This document shows, piece after piece, positions 40,907-49,800 of a stretch of 64,000 nucleotides of DNA; position 1 is the stretch's first letter, and every line of letters starts with the position of its first letter. This stretch comes from DATBGS01 sp036557885. Lineage in GTDB: Bacteria; Chloroflexota; Ktedonobacteria; Ktedonobacterales; DATBGS01. Made by a program: the position numbers and the translations under genes. Under the pieces are notes generated by a model. That model was given only the letters and a program-made list of their open reading frames with translations. It had not been told where the DNA came from and searched no databases. Where the stretch lies: the NCBI GenBank assembly GCA_036557885.1, contig DATBGS010000080.1, positions 17,262-81,261 of the forward strand. Direction: 5' to 3'.

Positions 40907-41078
40907 ATTGCTCGATAAAAAGCGCTGGAGAAGGGCTGGGCAAGTGGTCAAAGAGGCCAGACCGAGGAGCGGGGCCACCCTGGGCTGGTTCCGGCAGCTT
41001 AGCCAGTGTGGTGCTTTTGGAGGGAAAGTGCAGCGAGAGGAACAAAGCGAGCAGAGTATCACCATCACTACAAAGGCA

Positions 41079-41936
41079 TCAATGAATATCTTCAGGAAAT
41101 CCGATCTGGTGGATATGGTCGCCTGTAAACTGGAACAGGTGCGTCCCGCCCAGTGTTTCCCAGCTTCCATCGGGTTCAGCCCACCATATGGCGTAGCGTA
41201 TCACCAGACCTCTGGACCAGCCATAGCTCTTCTGGACTTCCAGGCGGAGGTGGCGGTAGCTGCTCCGCAGCGTCTCCAGATAACGGCTCATTGCCGTCTT
41301 GCCGCGCACCGCGCTCACAAAAGACAAAAGAGGCAGCCCAGGCGGATAATAGACAATATCTTCAGCGCAATACTGGAGTCCTGTTCTGCCATTGTGAGGA
41401 ACCAGGGCTTCAAAAAACTGCCTCACCACCTGGGTTTGTCGCTCTTGCGCGGTGGTCAAAACTCTATGGAAACACACGGCAATTTCTGCCAGAAGTTGTT
41501 CTGTCTTAAGAGGTTTGTGCAAGATAAAGGCAAAGCCCCACTTCTCCGCCTGCTCTACTGAGATGTTCACGTTGGTGAGTAGGCCAAGTTTGCTGGGAGA
41601 GAGACGCTCTTTGAGTGGCTTGAGCGTGGTGAAGACCTGGCGCGGTGTGTCTGAGAAAGTGCCAACAAGTACCAGGTCGAAGGTTTGCGAGCTAACGAGC
41701 GCTACAGCCTGCTCCACTGATGCGGCTATCTGGAGGCGATAGCCTTCCTCCTGTAAGAGTGCTGCGAGAGATGTTTGCAGGTTGGTATCGGCTTCAATCA
41801 ACAACAGTTGGTGAGCCGTAGAGGTGGGCATCAATGAGATCTTGCTGTCTCCTCCAACTCCCCAGAAAAAATCCGCTTCTGAGCCAGTGTCTTCTGAGCC
41901 GGTGTCAGCATCATACAATGGGTCTTGTTCACTCAT
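41079..41936 (-). CDS. Degenerate receiver domain fused to NTF2-like (SnoaL-type) domain
   Basis: This 285-residue protein has an acidic start, then a receiver-like fold (about residues 40-155: HQLLLIEADTNLQTSLAALLQ, TFDLVLVGTFSDTP, LHKPLKTEQLL). The conserved phosphoacceptor Asp position reads Gly/Thr (VLVGTF), so it should not be phosphorylated, although the Lys is kept. The C-terminal half (165-285) is an NTF2-like domain with VVRQFFEALVPHNGRTGLQYCAEDIVYYPPG and a WETLGGTHLFQFTGDHIHQIGF end. The architecture suggests a phosphorylation-independent switch that senses a small molecule. I chose the ATG at 41936; a GTG 6 bases upstream is possible. Confidence 0.75.
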   Translation of the reverse strand: MSEQDPLYDADTGSEDTGSEADFFWGVGGDSKISLMPTSTAHQLLLIEADTNLQTSLAALLQEEGYRLQIAASVEQAVALVSSQTFDLVLVGTFSDTPRQVFTTLKPLKERLSPSKLGLLTNVNISVEQAEKWGFAFILHKPLKTEQLLAEIAVCFHRVLTTAQERQTQVVRQFFEALVPHNGRTGLQYCAEDIVYYPPGLPLLSFVSAVRGKTAMSRYLETLRSSYRHLRLEVQKSYGWSRGLVIRYAIWWAEPDGSWETLGGTHLFQFTGDHIHQIGFPEDIH

Positions 41937-42175
41937 ATACACCTAACCCCTGCCCAAATATGCCACAACCAGGATATTTTATATTTTTCATGCACATGTG
42001 TATAGTTGTTTATTCTCGAATTTGGATACCTGGTATGCTTTGAGTTTTCCGCACTTCCTGGCTGACTCTATCAGCAACCACATGACGTATGATAGAGCAC
42101 ACAGGGCCAACAATGCAACGCACCTGTTGACATCGCTCGTTATGATAGCACGAGCAATAGTGCCAGGAGGTAGCA

Positions 42176-43159
42176 ATGTCCAGAAGCCGGAAAAAATCCC
42201 CCACACCAGGCGCGGTGCTGTCGTGTTTGCTGCTGCTTGTGCTGGCGGCCTGTGGGAGCACTCCCCCCGCCCCGACGCCGCTCGCGCAGCAGCCCACGGA
42301 GACGCCAACAGCCGCACCAACGGCCACCGCAACGATTGCGTTGCGCTCGTCTCCTCCCTATCAGGTTAGTACCCTCATCAATCTTTCCTATGGCCCCCAG
42401 GGCACACAGGGAGAACTGCTCGACCTGTGTCTGCCGACGGATGCGGCTGGTCTGCGGCCAGGGGTGCTGCTCATTCACGGGGGGTTCTGGACAAGTGGAG
42501 ATAAGACGGCCTATACCTCCAGTTGCTCTCAACTGGCGGCGCAGGGTTTTGTGGCCGCCACCGTCAACTATCGTCTGGCTCCCGGCTCGCATTGGCCGGC
42601 GCAGTTGGTGGATGTCCAGCTTGCTCTGCGCTGGCTGCGCGCCCATGCCAGCGACTATCATCTGGACCCGGCGCGGGTCTGCTCACTTGGCGATTCAGCA
42701 GGCGGCCATCTGGCGGTCTTTTTAGGCGTGCTGGGGACCATTCATGCTGGCGACCAGGCCGGGTTGATGACCGATCAGCCGGTCAGGGCGTCGTGTGTAG
42801 TTGACCTGTTTGGTCCGGTTGACCTGACGACCATTGGCACGCCAGATCAACGGCAGGCGCTCGCAAGCTCTCTGCTGGGAGGCACGCTTCAGCAGAATCC
42901 AGGGAGCGTGCGCGATGCCTCGCCCATCTTTTCGGTTTCGGCAAAGAGCGCGCCAACCTTGATCCTCCAGGGGACGCAGGATAGCCTGGTACCTCCAGCC
43001 CAGTCGCAGGAATTGCAGCGTGCCCTCCAGCGGGCAGGCGTACATGTACAGTATGTCAGCTATCCGGGTGGGCACGAGTTCAGCGGCCTCAGTCAACAGC
43101 AGCATGATGCCCTGACGCTCCAAATCCTGCAATTTCTGATTGCCCAGGAGCATCCCTAA
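42176..43159 (+). CDS. Alpha/beta-hydrolase lipoprotein (carboxylesterase/feruloyl-esterase-like)
   Basis: This 327-residue protein has a lipoprotein signal peptide (VLAACGS) and a Pro/Thr-rich linker, so it is anchored outside the membrane. The hydrolase fold has the oxyanion motif HGGFW, the nucleophile Ser in LGDSAGGHL, Asp in GTQDSLVPP and His in PGGHEFSG, an intact catalytic triad. Similar enzymes deacylate polysaccharides, lipids or xenobiotic esters. AGGAGG lies before the ATG. It is convergent with the SGNH lipoprotein, 44 bases apart, and both are presumably surface esterases. Confidence 0.9.
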   Translation: MSRSRKKSPTPGAVLSCLLLLVLAACGSTPPAPTPLAQQPTETPTAAPTATATIALRSSPPYQVSTLINLSYGPQGTQGELLDLCLPTDAAGLRPGVLLIHGGFWTSGDKTAYTSSCSQLAAQGFVAATVNYRLAPGSHWPAQLVDVQLALRWLRAHASDYHLDPARVCSLGDSAGGHLAVFLGVLGTIHAGDQAGLMTDQPVRASCVVDLFGPVDLTTIGTPDQRQALASSLLGGTLQQNPGSVRDASPIFSVSAKSAPTLILQGTQDSLVPPAQSQELQRALQRAGVHVQYVSYPGGHEFSGLSQQQHDALTLQILQFLIAQEHP

Positions 43160-43203
43160 GGACGCCGCCCAACTTTTGACACACAGCAGCACCCAGAGAC
43201 TCA

Positions 43204-44556
43204 TCACCCATAGACTTCCGCCAGCATGGTGTTGGCCCATTGCTGGCGATAGGCGCCAAAGCCAGGATCAGTGGGGTGAATATTATCAGATGAGATCAAC
43301 GATTGATGCGCCTGGAAGTACGCCCACAGGTCTGGCCCTTTGATGATCTGTGGAAACGCCTGATAGAGCGCGTCTATCTTGGCATTGAGCGCTGGTCCAC
43401 AGTTCTGAATGTTGCTGGTTCTTCCCCAGGGCAGATGCGGAATCACCGGGATTTTGCCAGCCGCCAGCACTGCCTGCACCATTGTCACATAGTTCTGATA
43501 GAACGAACTGGCATTCACGCAGCCGTTCGCGTCGTTGGTCCCATAGCTCAGCCCAACATATTTCCCTGGAAAAAGCGCCAGCCAGGTGGAGATATGCTGC
43601 GCTCCATCATCACTGGTCAGGTAGCCGATGCCCCCGTCTTCCTCGACGGGGAAATGAGTAGGCTGGGAAGCGTTGATGAGGGAAGCGAAGGCAGGCACGC
43701 CTCCAACGGTGTCCTGGCCCATACTACCTGCGGTGATAGAATCGCCAAAGAAGATCCAATCATCGGAGCGGATGGAGGAGGCATCATAGAGATCCCAATT
43801 GAGGCGCGGGCTGTTGTTATCGGCGGAGGTGATGCGCAGGCGGAGCCAGGAGTAGCCGGTGAGGGAGAGCACATGCTGACGCGAGTGGTACTGGTTGCCT
43901 GAGATGCTGAGGAGAGAAACCCAGTTGGAGGAGGGAGGAGTACCGCCGCCAGGGGCAGCATTGGCCTCCAGGGAGTAGTTGTGAGGCAGGTTGTAGGAGT
44001 AGTCCCCCACGAGGGTATGGTCGTATTGGAAGGAGGGGTTATACCAGACAGAGAGGACGGTAGAGCGGTGGGCGGGAGGCACGCTGGAGAGATCATAGGC
44101 GAGCCAGGTAGGGGTGCTGTCGGGCCACCAGTAGGTATCGTAGCTAGCATCGGTGGCTTCGGGCACGGGGCCGGAAGGGTCATAGGCGGGCACATTGCGA
44201 CTGATAAGCAGGTCAGAGCCACCAGAAGCGGGCGGAATCACAGGGGTTGGCGAGGCAGTGGCAGTGGGCGAAGGTCCAGCAGTAGGCGAAGCGCCCGGAG
44301 TTGCTGAACTCCCAGGAGTGAGAGAAGGGCCGGGCGTGGGCAAACCTCCGGGTGTGACCGAAGCGCCAGCGGTGGCAGAAGCCCCAGCAGTAGAACTGCT
44401 GAGCAGAATGGCTCCGGGCGTGGAGGCGCTTGGGTCCGTGTTACCGATGTCCTTGGGCGGATAACCAGGCAAAGCGCAGGAGAGCAACCCGGTGAGCGAG
44501 ACGAAGATAAACAGGGCAAATAATCCTGGAAGAAGGTGCACTTTTTGCTGCTTCAT
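43204..44556 (-). CDS. SGNH/GDSL-family esterase lipoprotein with Ser/Thr/Pro-rich linker
   Basis: This 450-residue protein starts with a lipoprotein signal (LTGLLSCALPG) and a repetitive linker of PTPG/PGAS/TAG units (about residues 45-105). A beta-sandwich-like domain and an SGNH hydrolase domain follow: GDSITAG (Ser nucleophile), a Gly in block II, GTNDANG and DNIHPTDPG (Asp-His). Such enzymes remove acyl groups from polysaccharides or lipids outside the cell. I chose the ATG at 44556 with GGAGG upstream; the frame extends further without a ribosome site. The linker implies that the catalytic domain is held away from the membrane, across the cell wall. Confidence 0.85.
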   Translation of the reverse strand: MKQQKVHLLPGLFALFIFVSLTGLLSCALPGYPPKDIGNTDPSASTPGAILLSSSTAGASATAGASVTPGGLPTPGPSLTPGSSATPGASPTAGPSPTATASPTPVIPPASGGSDLLISRNVPAYDPSGPVPEATDASYDTYWWPDSTPTWLAYDLSSVPPAHRSTVLSVWYNPSFQYDHTLVGDYSYNLPHNYSLEANAAPGGGTPPSSNWVSLLSISGNQYHSRQHVLSLTGYSWLRLRITSADNNSPRLNWDLYDASSIRSDDWIFFGDSITAGSMGQDTVGGVPAFASLINASQPTHFPVEEDGGIGYLTSDDGAQHISTWLALFPGKYVGLSYGTNDANGCVNASSFYQNYVTMVQAVLAAGKIPVIPHLPWGRTSNIQNCGPALNAKIDALYQAFPQIIKGPDLWAYFQAHQSLISSDNIHPTDPGFGAYRQQWANTMLAEVYG

Positions 44557-44942
44557 ATTTCCTCCACACGTACACGAACCCGCCAGAGTGCCGAGAACGA
44601 AAACCTGGGCGATGACAAAGCCTGGCTTTGCACATATTTTCAAGCCTTAGTAGCCAGGATATAGTATAAATCTTGCGAACACTAAAATGCTACAGATTAG
44701 GAGTTCTGGGTGTCCCAGTTCACCCCACAAACTTCCCTCCAGCCGCGTTCATTACAGAATGGGGCGTATATTGAGGAGGCAGAAGAAACTGCCCTGCTGG
44801 GCACACGTTCATCTCGTTTCCATCAGCCTATCTTTCTGGCTTTGCTCTTGCAGAGTCCTGCCCGCAGACTGATCTGTTTGGCGCGAGAGGCCGCGCGAAT
44901 AGGCGCAGGCGGCGTGCTCTCGCTTTTTGAGAGGGGGTCCAT
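44557..44942. other. Divergent intergenic region between SGNH esterase and S53 peptidase genes
   Basis: No coding sequence is supported in these 386 bases. A weaker -24/-12 candidate (TGGCTT-TGCTC-TTGCA, 44837-44852, plus strand) lies 90 bases before the S53 start; spacing is right but the -24 element is imperfect. On the minus side, TATACT around 44660 could be a -10 element. Confidence 0.4.
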
Positions 44943-46496
44943 ATGTCTGAGCATTCATCCCACACTGCTGTCCCCGTCCCTGGGAGTGAGCGTTCCCCAT
45001 TGGTTGACGCATTGCCTGGGGCGCGTCACGTTGGCCCGGTTCATCCCGACGAACGTATTGAGGTGAGCGTGTATCTTCGCCCCCAGAGCGGCGGGGCGCC
45101 TCAGCCCGACCAGCGGCTGACGCGCGAGGAGTATGCCGCCAGGTTTGGCGCCAGCCCTGACGATGTGGAGAAGGTCGAAGCGTTTGCTCATGAGCATGAC
45201 CTGACCGTTGTGCAGACTGATCTGGCGCGGCGTCTGGTTGTGCTGGCTGGCCCGGCATCGGCGTTGCAACAGGCTTTTGGGGTTAATTTGCAGCGCTACG
45301 AGCACGAAACTGGCTCCTATCGTAGTCGCAGCGGGCCGGTGCTGGTGCCTGCTGAACTGGCCCCGCTGGTGGAAGGCGTGTTTGGGCTGGATAACCGGCC
45401 CCAGGCGCGGATACGCGCGCGCTATGCTGTGGCTGCCCCTGCCACGACCTACACCCCGCCCCAGGTGGCGCGTCTCTATAACTTCCCGACACAGGGCAAT
45501 GGCAAGGGGGAGAGCATTGCGTTGGTTGAACTGGGCGGCGGTTACCGGCGCGCGGACCTGAAGACCTACTTTGGGCAGTTGGGCCTGGCGGTGCCAAAAG
45601 TCTCCAGTGTCTCGGTAGATGGTGGGCATAATCACCCCACGACTCCCCAGGGGGCAGATGGCGAGGTGGCGCTGGACATCGAGGTTGCCGGGGGCGTGGC
45701 GCCTGGTGCGCATATCGTCGTCTACTTCGCGCCCAACACAGATCGCGGCTTCCTGGACGCGATTACGCAGGCAACCCATGACACCAAAAACAAACCATCG
45801 GTCATCTCGATTAGCTGGGGCAGCCCGGAATCGAACTGGACCGACCAGGCGATGCAGGCGATGGATCAGGCATTTCAGGCGGCAGGCGCGCTGGGCGTGA
45901 CGATTTGCTGTGCAGCGGGCGATGGCGGGGCAAGCGATGGCGCTGGCGATCATCTGGCGCATGTGGATTTTCCAGCCTCCAGCCCGCACGCGCTGGCCTG
46001 CGGCGGGACACAACTGGTAGGGGCTAATGGCACGGTGAGCAGCGAGACGGTCTGGAACGATCAGAATGGCTCAGCGACAGGTGGGGGCGTCAGCGATGTC
46101 TTTCCGCTGCCCACCTGGCAGCAGGCAGCGAAAATACCTACCTCCATCAATCCTGGTGGCCGCGTTGGGCGTGGCGTCCCGGATGTGGCGGCCAATGCCG
46201 ACCCGCAGACGGGCTATGATGTCCTGGTGGATGGGCAGGCGAGCACCATCGGAGGCACCAGCGCCGTCGCGCCACTGTGGGCGGGGCTGGTTGCCCTGCT
46301 GAACCAGCAACTTGGCAAACCGATTGGCTGGCTCAATCCGGTGCTGTACCAGCAGGTAGACCACGCGGCCACCTTCCGCGATATAGTCACTGGCGGGAAT
46401 GATGGCTACTCGGCTGGCCCTGAGTGGGATGCCTGTACTGGCTGGGGCGCTGTCAATGGCGCCGCATTGCTGGAGGCGCTGACCAGGCTGCTTTAG
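44943..46496 (+). CDS. S53-family acid serine peptidase (kumamolisin/pseudomonalisin type)
   Basis: This 517-residue protein has an N-terminal pro-domain (residues about 1-150, with the S53 activation pattern PLVEGVFGLDNRPQAR) and a subtilisin-like catalytic domain. The Glu/Asp pair of sedolisins is in GADGEVALDIEVAGG and the nucleophile Ser in GGTSAVAPLWAGL. The oxyanion Asp is in CAAGDGGASDG, and the calcium site is near FRDIVTGGNDGYSAG and WDACTGWG. These peptidases are active in acid and often heat-stable. There is no classical signal peptide, as in many kumamolisin relatives. GAGAGGGGG precedes the ATG. The substrate is unknown. Confidence 0.9.
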   Translation: MSEHSSHTAVPVPGSERSPLVDALPGARHVGPVHPDERIEVSVYLRPQSGGAPQPDQRLTREEYAARFGASPDDVEKVEAFAHEHDLTVVQTDLARRLVVLAGPASALQQAFGVNLQRYEHETGSYRSRSGPVLVPAELAPLVEGVFGLDNRPQARIRARYAVAAPATTYTPPQVARLYNFPTQGNGKGESIALVELGGGYRRADLKTYFGQLGLAVPKVSSVSVDGGHNHPTTPQGADGEVALDIEVAGGVAPGAHIVVYFAPNTDRGFLDAITQATHDTKNKPSVISISWGSPESNWTDQAMQAMDQAFQAAGALGVTICCAAGDGGASDGAGDHLAHVDFPASSPHALACGGTQLVGANGTVSSETVWNDQNGSATGGGVSDVFPLPTWQQAAKIPTSINPGGRVGRGVPDVAANADPQTGYDVLVDGQASTIGGTSAVAPLWAGLVALLNQQLGKPIGWLNPVLYQQVDHAATFRDIVTGGNDGYSAGPEWDACTGWGAVNGAALLEALTRLL

Positions 46497-46579
46497 ACGC
46501 TCCAGGCTGGCAGCCTGATTTTTGTGCGCCTGCCAGTTCCTTCAGCACAAGCCAATACGGCTACCGTCAATGCGCAGGC

Positions 46580-46608
46580 TTGACAAGAACGATTTTTTCC
46601 GTTACAAC
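46580..46608 (+). promoter_or_regulatory. Probable sigma-70-type promoter of glutamate synthase
   Basis: TTGACA, 17 bases, TACAAC. The -35 hexamer is perfect and the -10 is weak. It would give a leader of about 220 bases that contains the hairpin chain at 46645-46754. Confidence 0.55.
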
Positions 46609-46644
46609 ATGGGGCAGTAAAAACGCACCACCGACAGAATTGAT

Positions 46645-46754
46645 CGTGAGAGGCGCTGTTTGCCTCTCGCGTGGGGTGCGATAGAGAGGCGTTGCAGCCT
46701 CTTCCCCTGGCAAAGAGAAACCCTGCCAGGGGAAGAGGCTTTTTGTGTTTCCAG
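46645..46754 (+). promoter_or_regulatory. Putative attenuator or riboswitch-like hairpin chain ahead of gltB
   Basis: Five complementary segments occur in order: 1 (GAGAGGC, 46648-46654), 2 (GCCTCTC, 46662-46668), 3 (GAGAGGC, 46684-46690), 4 (GCCTCTTCCCCTGGCA, 46697-46712) and 5 (TGCCAGGGGAAGAGGC, 46734-46749). Pair 4:5 is a 16-bp intrinsic terminator followed by TTTTT. Segment 3 can instead pair with 2 or with 4, which would break the terminator. The distance to the gltB start is 85 bases. Confidence 0.6.
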
Positions 46755-46834
46755 CGCTGGAGTTTGGGCGCCGCTTGGCCCATTTCGTCTTGGCAACCTT
46801 CACCACCGGAAGCTGCTATTACCAGGAGGTATGA

Positions 46835-49800
46835 ATGGACCAGAGTCAGGCGTTTGTGGCCGAAGGCCAACCAGCATCTACCAGTTCTTATCGCTCATTT
46901 CCATCCGATCTTGCTCATCCAGCTTCATCCGTTGTTGGCCCGTCATCAAATCCGGCATTTCCATTGTATGCACCCCAGTTTGAGCATGATGCCTGCGGCA
47001 CGGGCTTTGTCGCCAACACCAGCGGCCTCCGCGAGCATCGCATGCTGTGCTATGCGCTGGAAGCGCTGGTCAACCTGGCGCATCGCGGCGCGATGGATGC
47101 CGACGCCGAAACCAGCGACGGTGTGGGCATGCTGACCCAGATTCCCTATCGCCTGCTGAATGCCTGGCTTGCAGAACAAGGCGTGCCGCCTGTTGCCTGG
47201 CAGAGCCTGGCGGTGGGCATGCTCTTTCTGCCCTGGGACGATGAGGCGGCCTCACAAGCGCGCCAGATCATGAGCGAAGCCCTGGAAGGGCGCGGGGCGG
47301 CTGTTCTGGGATGGCGCGTGGTGCCAGTCAATCCAGAGGTGTTGGGTGCTGCCGCGCAGCGCGCGTGCCCACGTATTGAGCAGGTGTTGGTGCTGCGGCC
47401 AGATGGCACCACACCGGAGTGTTTTGAGCAGACGCTCTATCTGGCGCGGAAAGAAACCGAGTCCCGCCTGAGCGCCGCTGGGCTTTCCGACGTGTATATT
47501 GCCTCGCTTTCGGCGCGGACCCTCGTTTACAAGGGGCTGCTAACGGCGGCCAATCTGTCCTACTTTTACCCCGACCTGCTTGACCCGCGCTATGAGACGG
47601 CGCTGGCCCTGTTTCATCAACGCTACAGCACCAACACTTTTCCAAGCTGGCAACTGGCGCAGCCCATGCGCCTGCTCGCGCACAACGGCGAGATCAACAC
47701 GATACAGGGCAATCGCCACTGGATGGCAACCCGCGAAGCAGCAAGCCTGGCAAGTCATTGGGGCAGCAAGGCGGAATGGTTGCATCCCGTTATCCAGCCT
47801 ATCGGCAGCGATTCCACCAACCTGGACAATGTGCTGGAACTGCTGGTGCGCTCAGGTCGCTCGCTGCTAGATGCGCTGACCTTGCTCGTGCCGGAAGCGT
47901 GGGAGGGGCAAAACCATCTTGCTGCTCCGATACGCCGCTTCTTCCAGGCCAGAGCGCCGCTGATGGAACCCTGGGACGGCCCGGCGGCCCTGGTCTTTAG
48001 CGATGGAACCCTGGCGGGCGCCGCGCTAGATCGCAATGGTCTGCGTCCTCTGCGCTATGTCATTACCGCAGATGGTCTGGTGGTGCTTGGCTCCGAGGTG
48101 GGCATGGTGCAGCTTGATGAGGCGCAGATCGTCTCCAAGGGGCGCCTGGGGCCAGGCCAGGTGTTTGCCGTTGATACCGCGCGCGGCGTGGTGCTGGAGA
48201 ATCGCCAGATCAAAGAAGAGTTAGCAAGCCTGCACCCCTATTCGCTCTGGGTGAAGCGCCATCTTGTTCCAGTGATGGGATCAGTAAAAGGGGAGCGTGA
48301 TCTGGAGGCGACCCCTTGTTCCTTCTCTGGCGATTTGTTGGAGAAACAGGCGCTCTTTGGCTACAGCCATGAGGATGTTGAACTGATCTTGCGCCCAATG
48401 GTGCAGGAAGGGGGAGAAGCGGTCTGGAGCATGGGCGACGATACCCCACTCTCGATCTTTTCTCGCCAGCCGCGCCCGCTCTCGACCTATTTCAAGCAGC
48501 GCTTTGCCCAGGTGACGAACCCGCCCATTGATTCTCTGCGCGAACAACTGGTGATGTCGCTGACGACGTATCTGGGGCCGCGCGGTGATGTGCTTGCCAC
48601 CAACGAACCAACCAATACGCTGCTGCAATTGGCCTCCCCCCTGCTGGATGAAAGCGCGCTGGCGGCTGTGCTGGATGCAGCCAGCCGACATCAGATAGAG
48701 GTACATCGTCTTCAGACCATCTACGCGCTCAATGCGAGCAATCCAGAGGATGAGGGGACAGGCCAGGCACTCCGCCGCGCTTTAGAGCGCTTGGAGGAGC
48801 AGGCGGTTGCCGCCGTCCAGACGGGGGCGGGTATCTTGCTGCTCAGTGACCGCGAGGCGCCATCTGACGGCGCGCCGCTGCCTATGCCGCTGGCGCTGGC
48901 GGCGGTGCATCACGCGCTGGTACGCGCTGGCTTGCGGCTGCGAGTGGGGCTGGTCGTTGAGACGGGCGCGGCCTGGGATGTGCATCAAATCGCGCTTCTC
49001 ATTGGGTTTGGCGCCAACGCGGTCTTGCCCTATCTCGCGCTGGCAGCGGTGCGCGCTCAGGCAGGCAGCCGAGGACTGGAAGGGGTAACACCCCTGGAGG
49101 CTGAGGGGCGGTATCGGCATGCCATCGAAAAAGGCGTGCTCAAGGTCATGTCGCGCATGGGCCTTTCTGTGCTGGAGAGCTACCTTGGCGCGCAATTGTT
49201 TGAGTGCCTTGGCCTCTCCCGTGATCTGGTCGAGCGCTACTTCCCCGGCACGCCCTCCGCGTTGGGCGGGTTGACGCTGGCCGACCTTCACCGGCAGGCA
49301 CGCGCCCACCGCGCCGAAGCTGACCGGCTGGCGGAATTGCGGCATGCTGTGCAGGCCAATGGGCATGCCCACGCAGAACAGGGCACGCAGGCGGGCGAAA
49401 AACAGGAGAGCGAAAGGCGGCCTGGCGCGCACCATTTGCGCCTGGCTGATCGGGGCTATGTGCGCTACCGCCGCGATGGGGAGTATCACGCCGCGAATCC
49501 GCAGGTGGTTAAGGCGCTGCAACAGGCCATTGCAAGCGGCCAGCAGAGCGATTACCGGCGCTATACCAGCCTGGTCCACAGTCGGCCAGCCACTGCTATC
49601 CGCGATCTGCTGGCCTTCCGGCCCGGCTCGCCAATTCCAAGAGAAGCGGTTGAGCCAGCCGAGGCGATCATCTCGCGTTTTGTGAGTACCGCTATGTCGC
49701 TTGGCGCGCTCAGCCCGGAGGCGCACCTGACGCTGACGCTGGGCGTCAATCGCGTGGGGGCGCGCAGCAATACCGGCGAGGGCGGCGAAGACCCGGAGTG

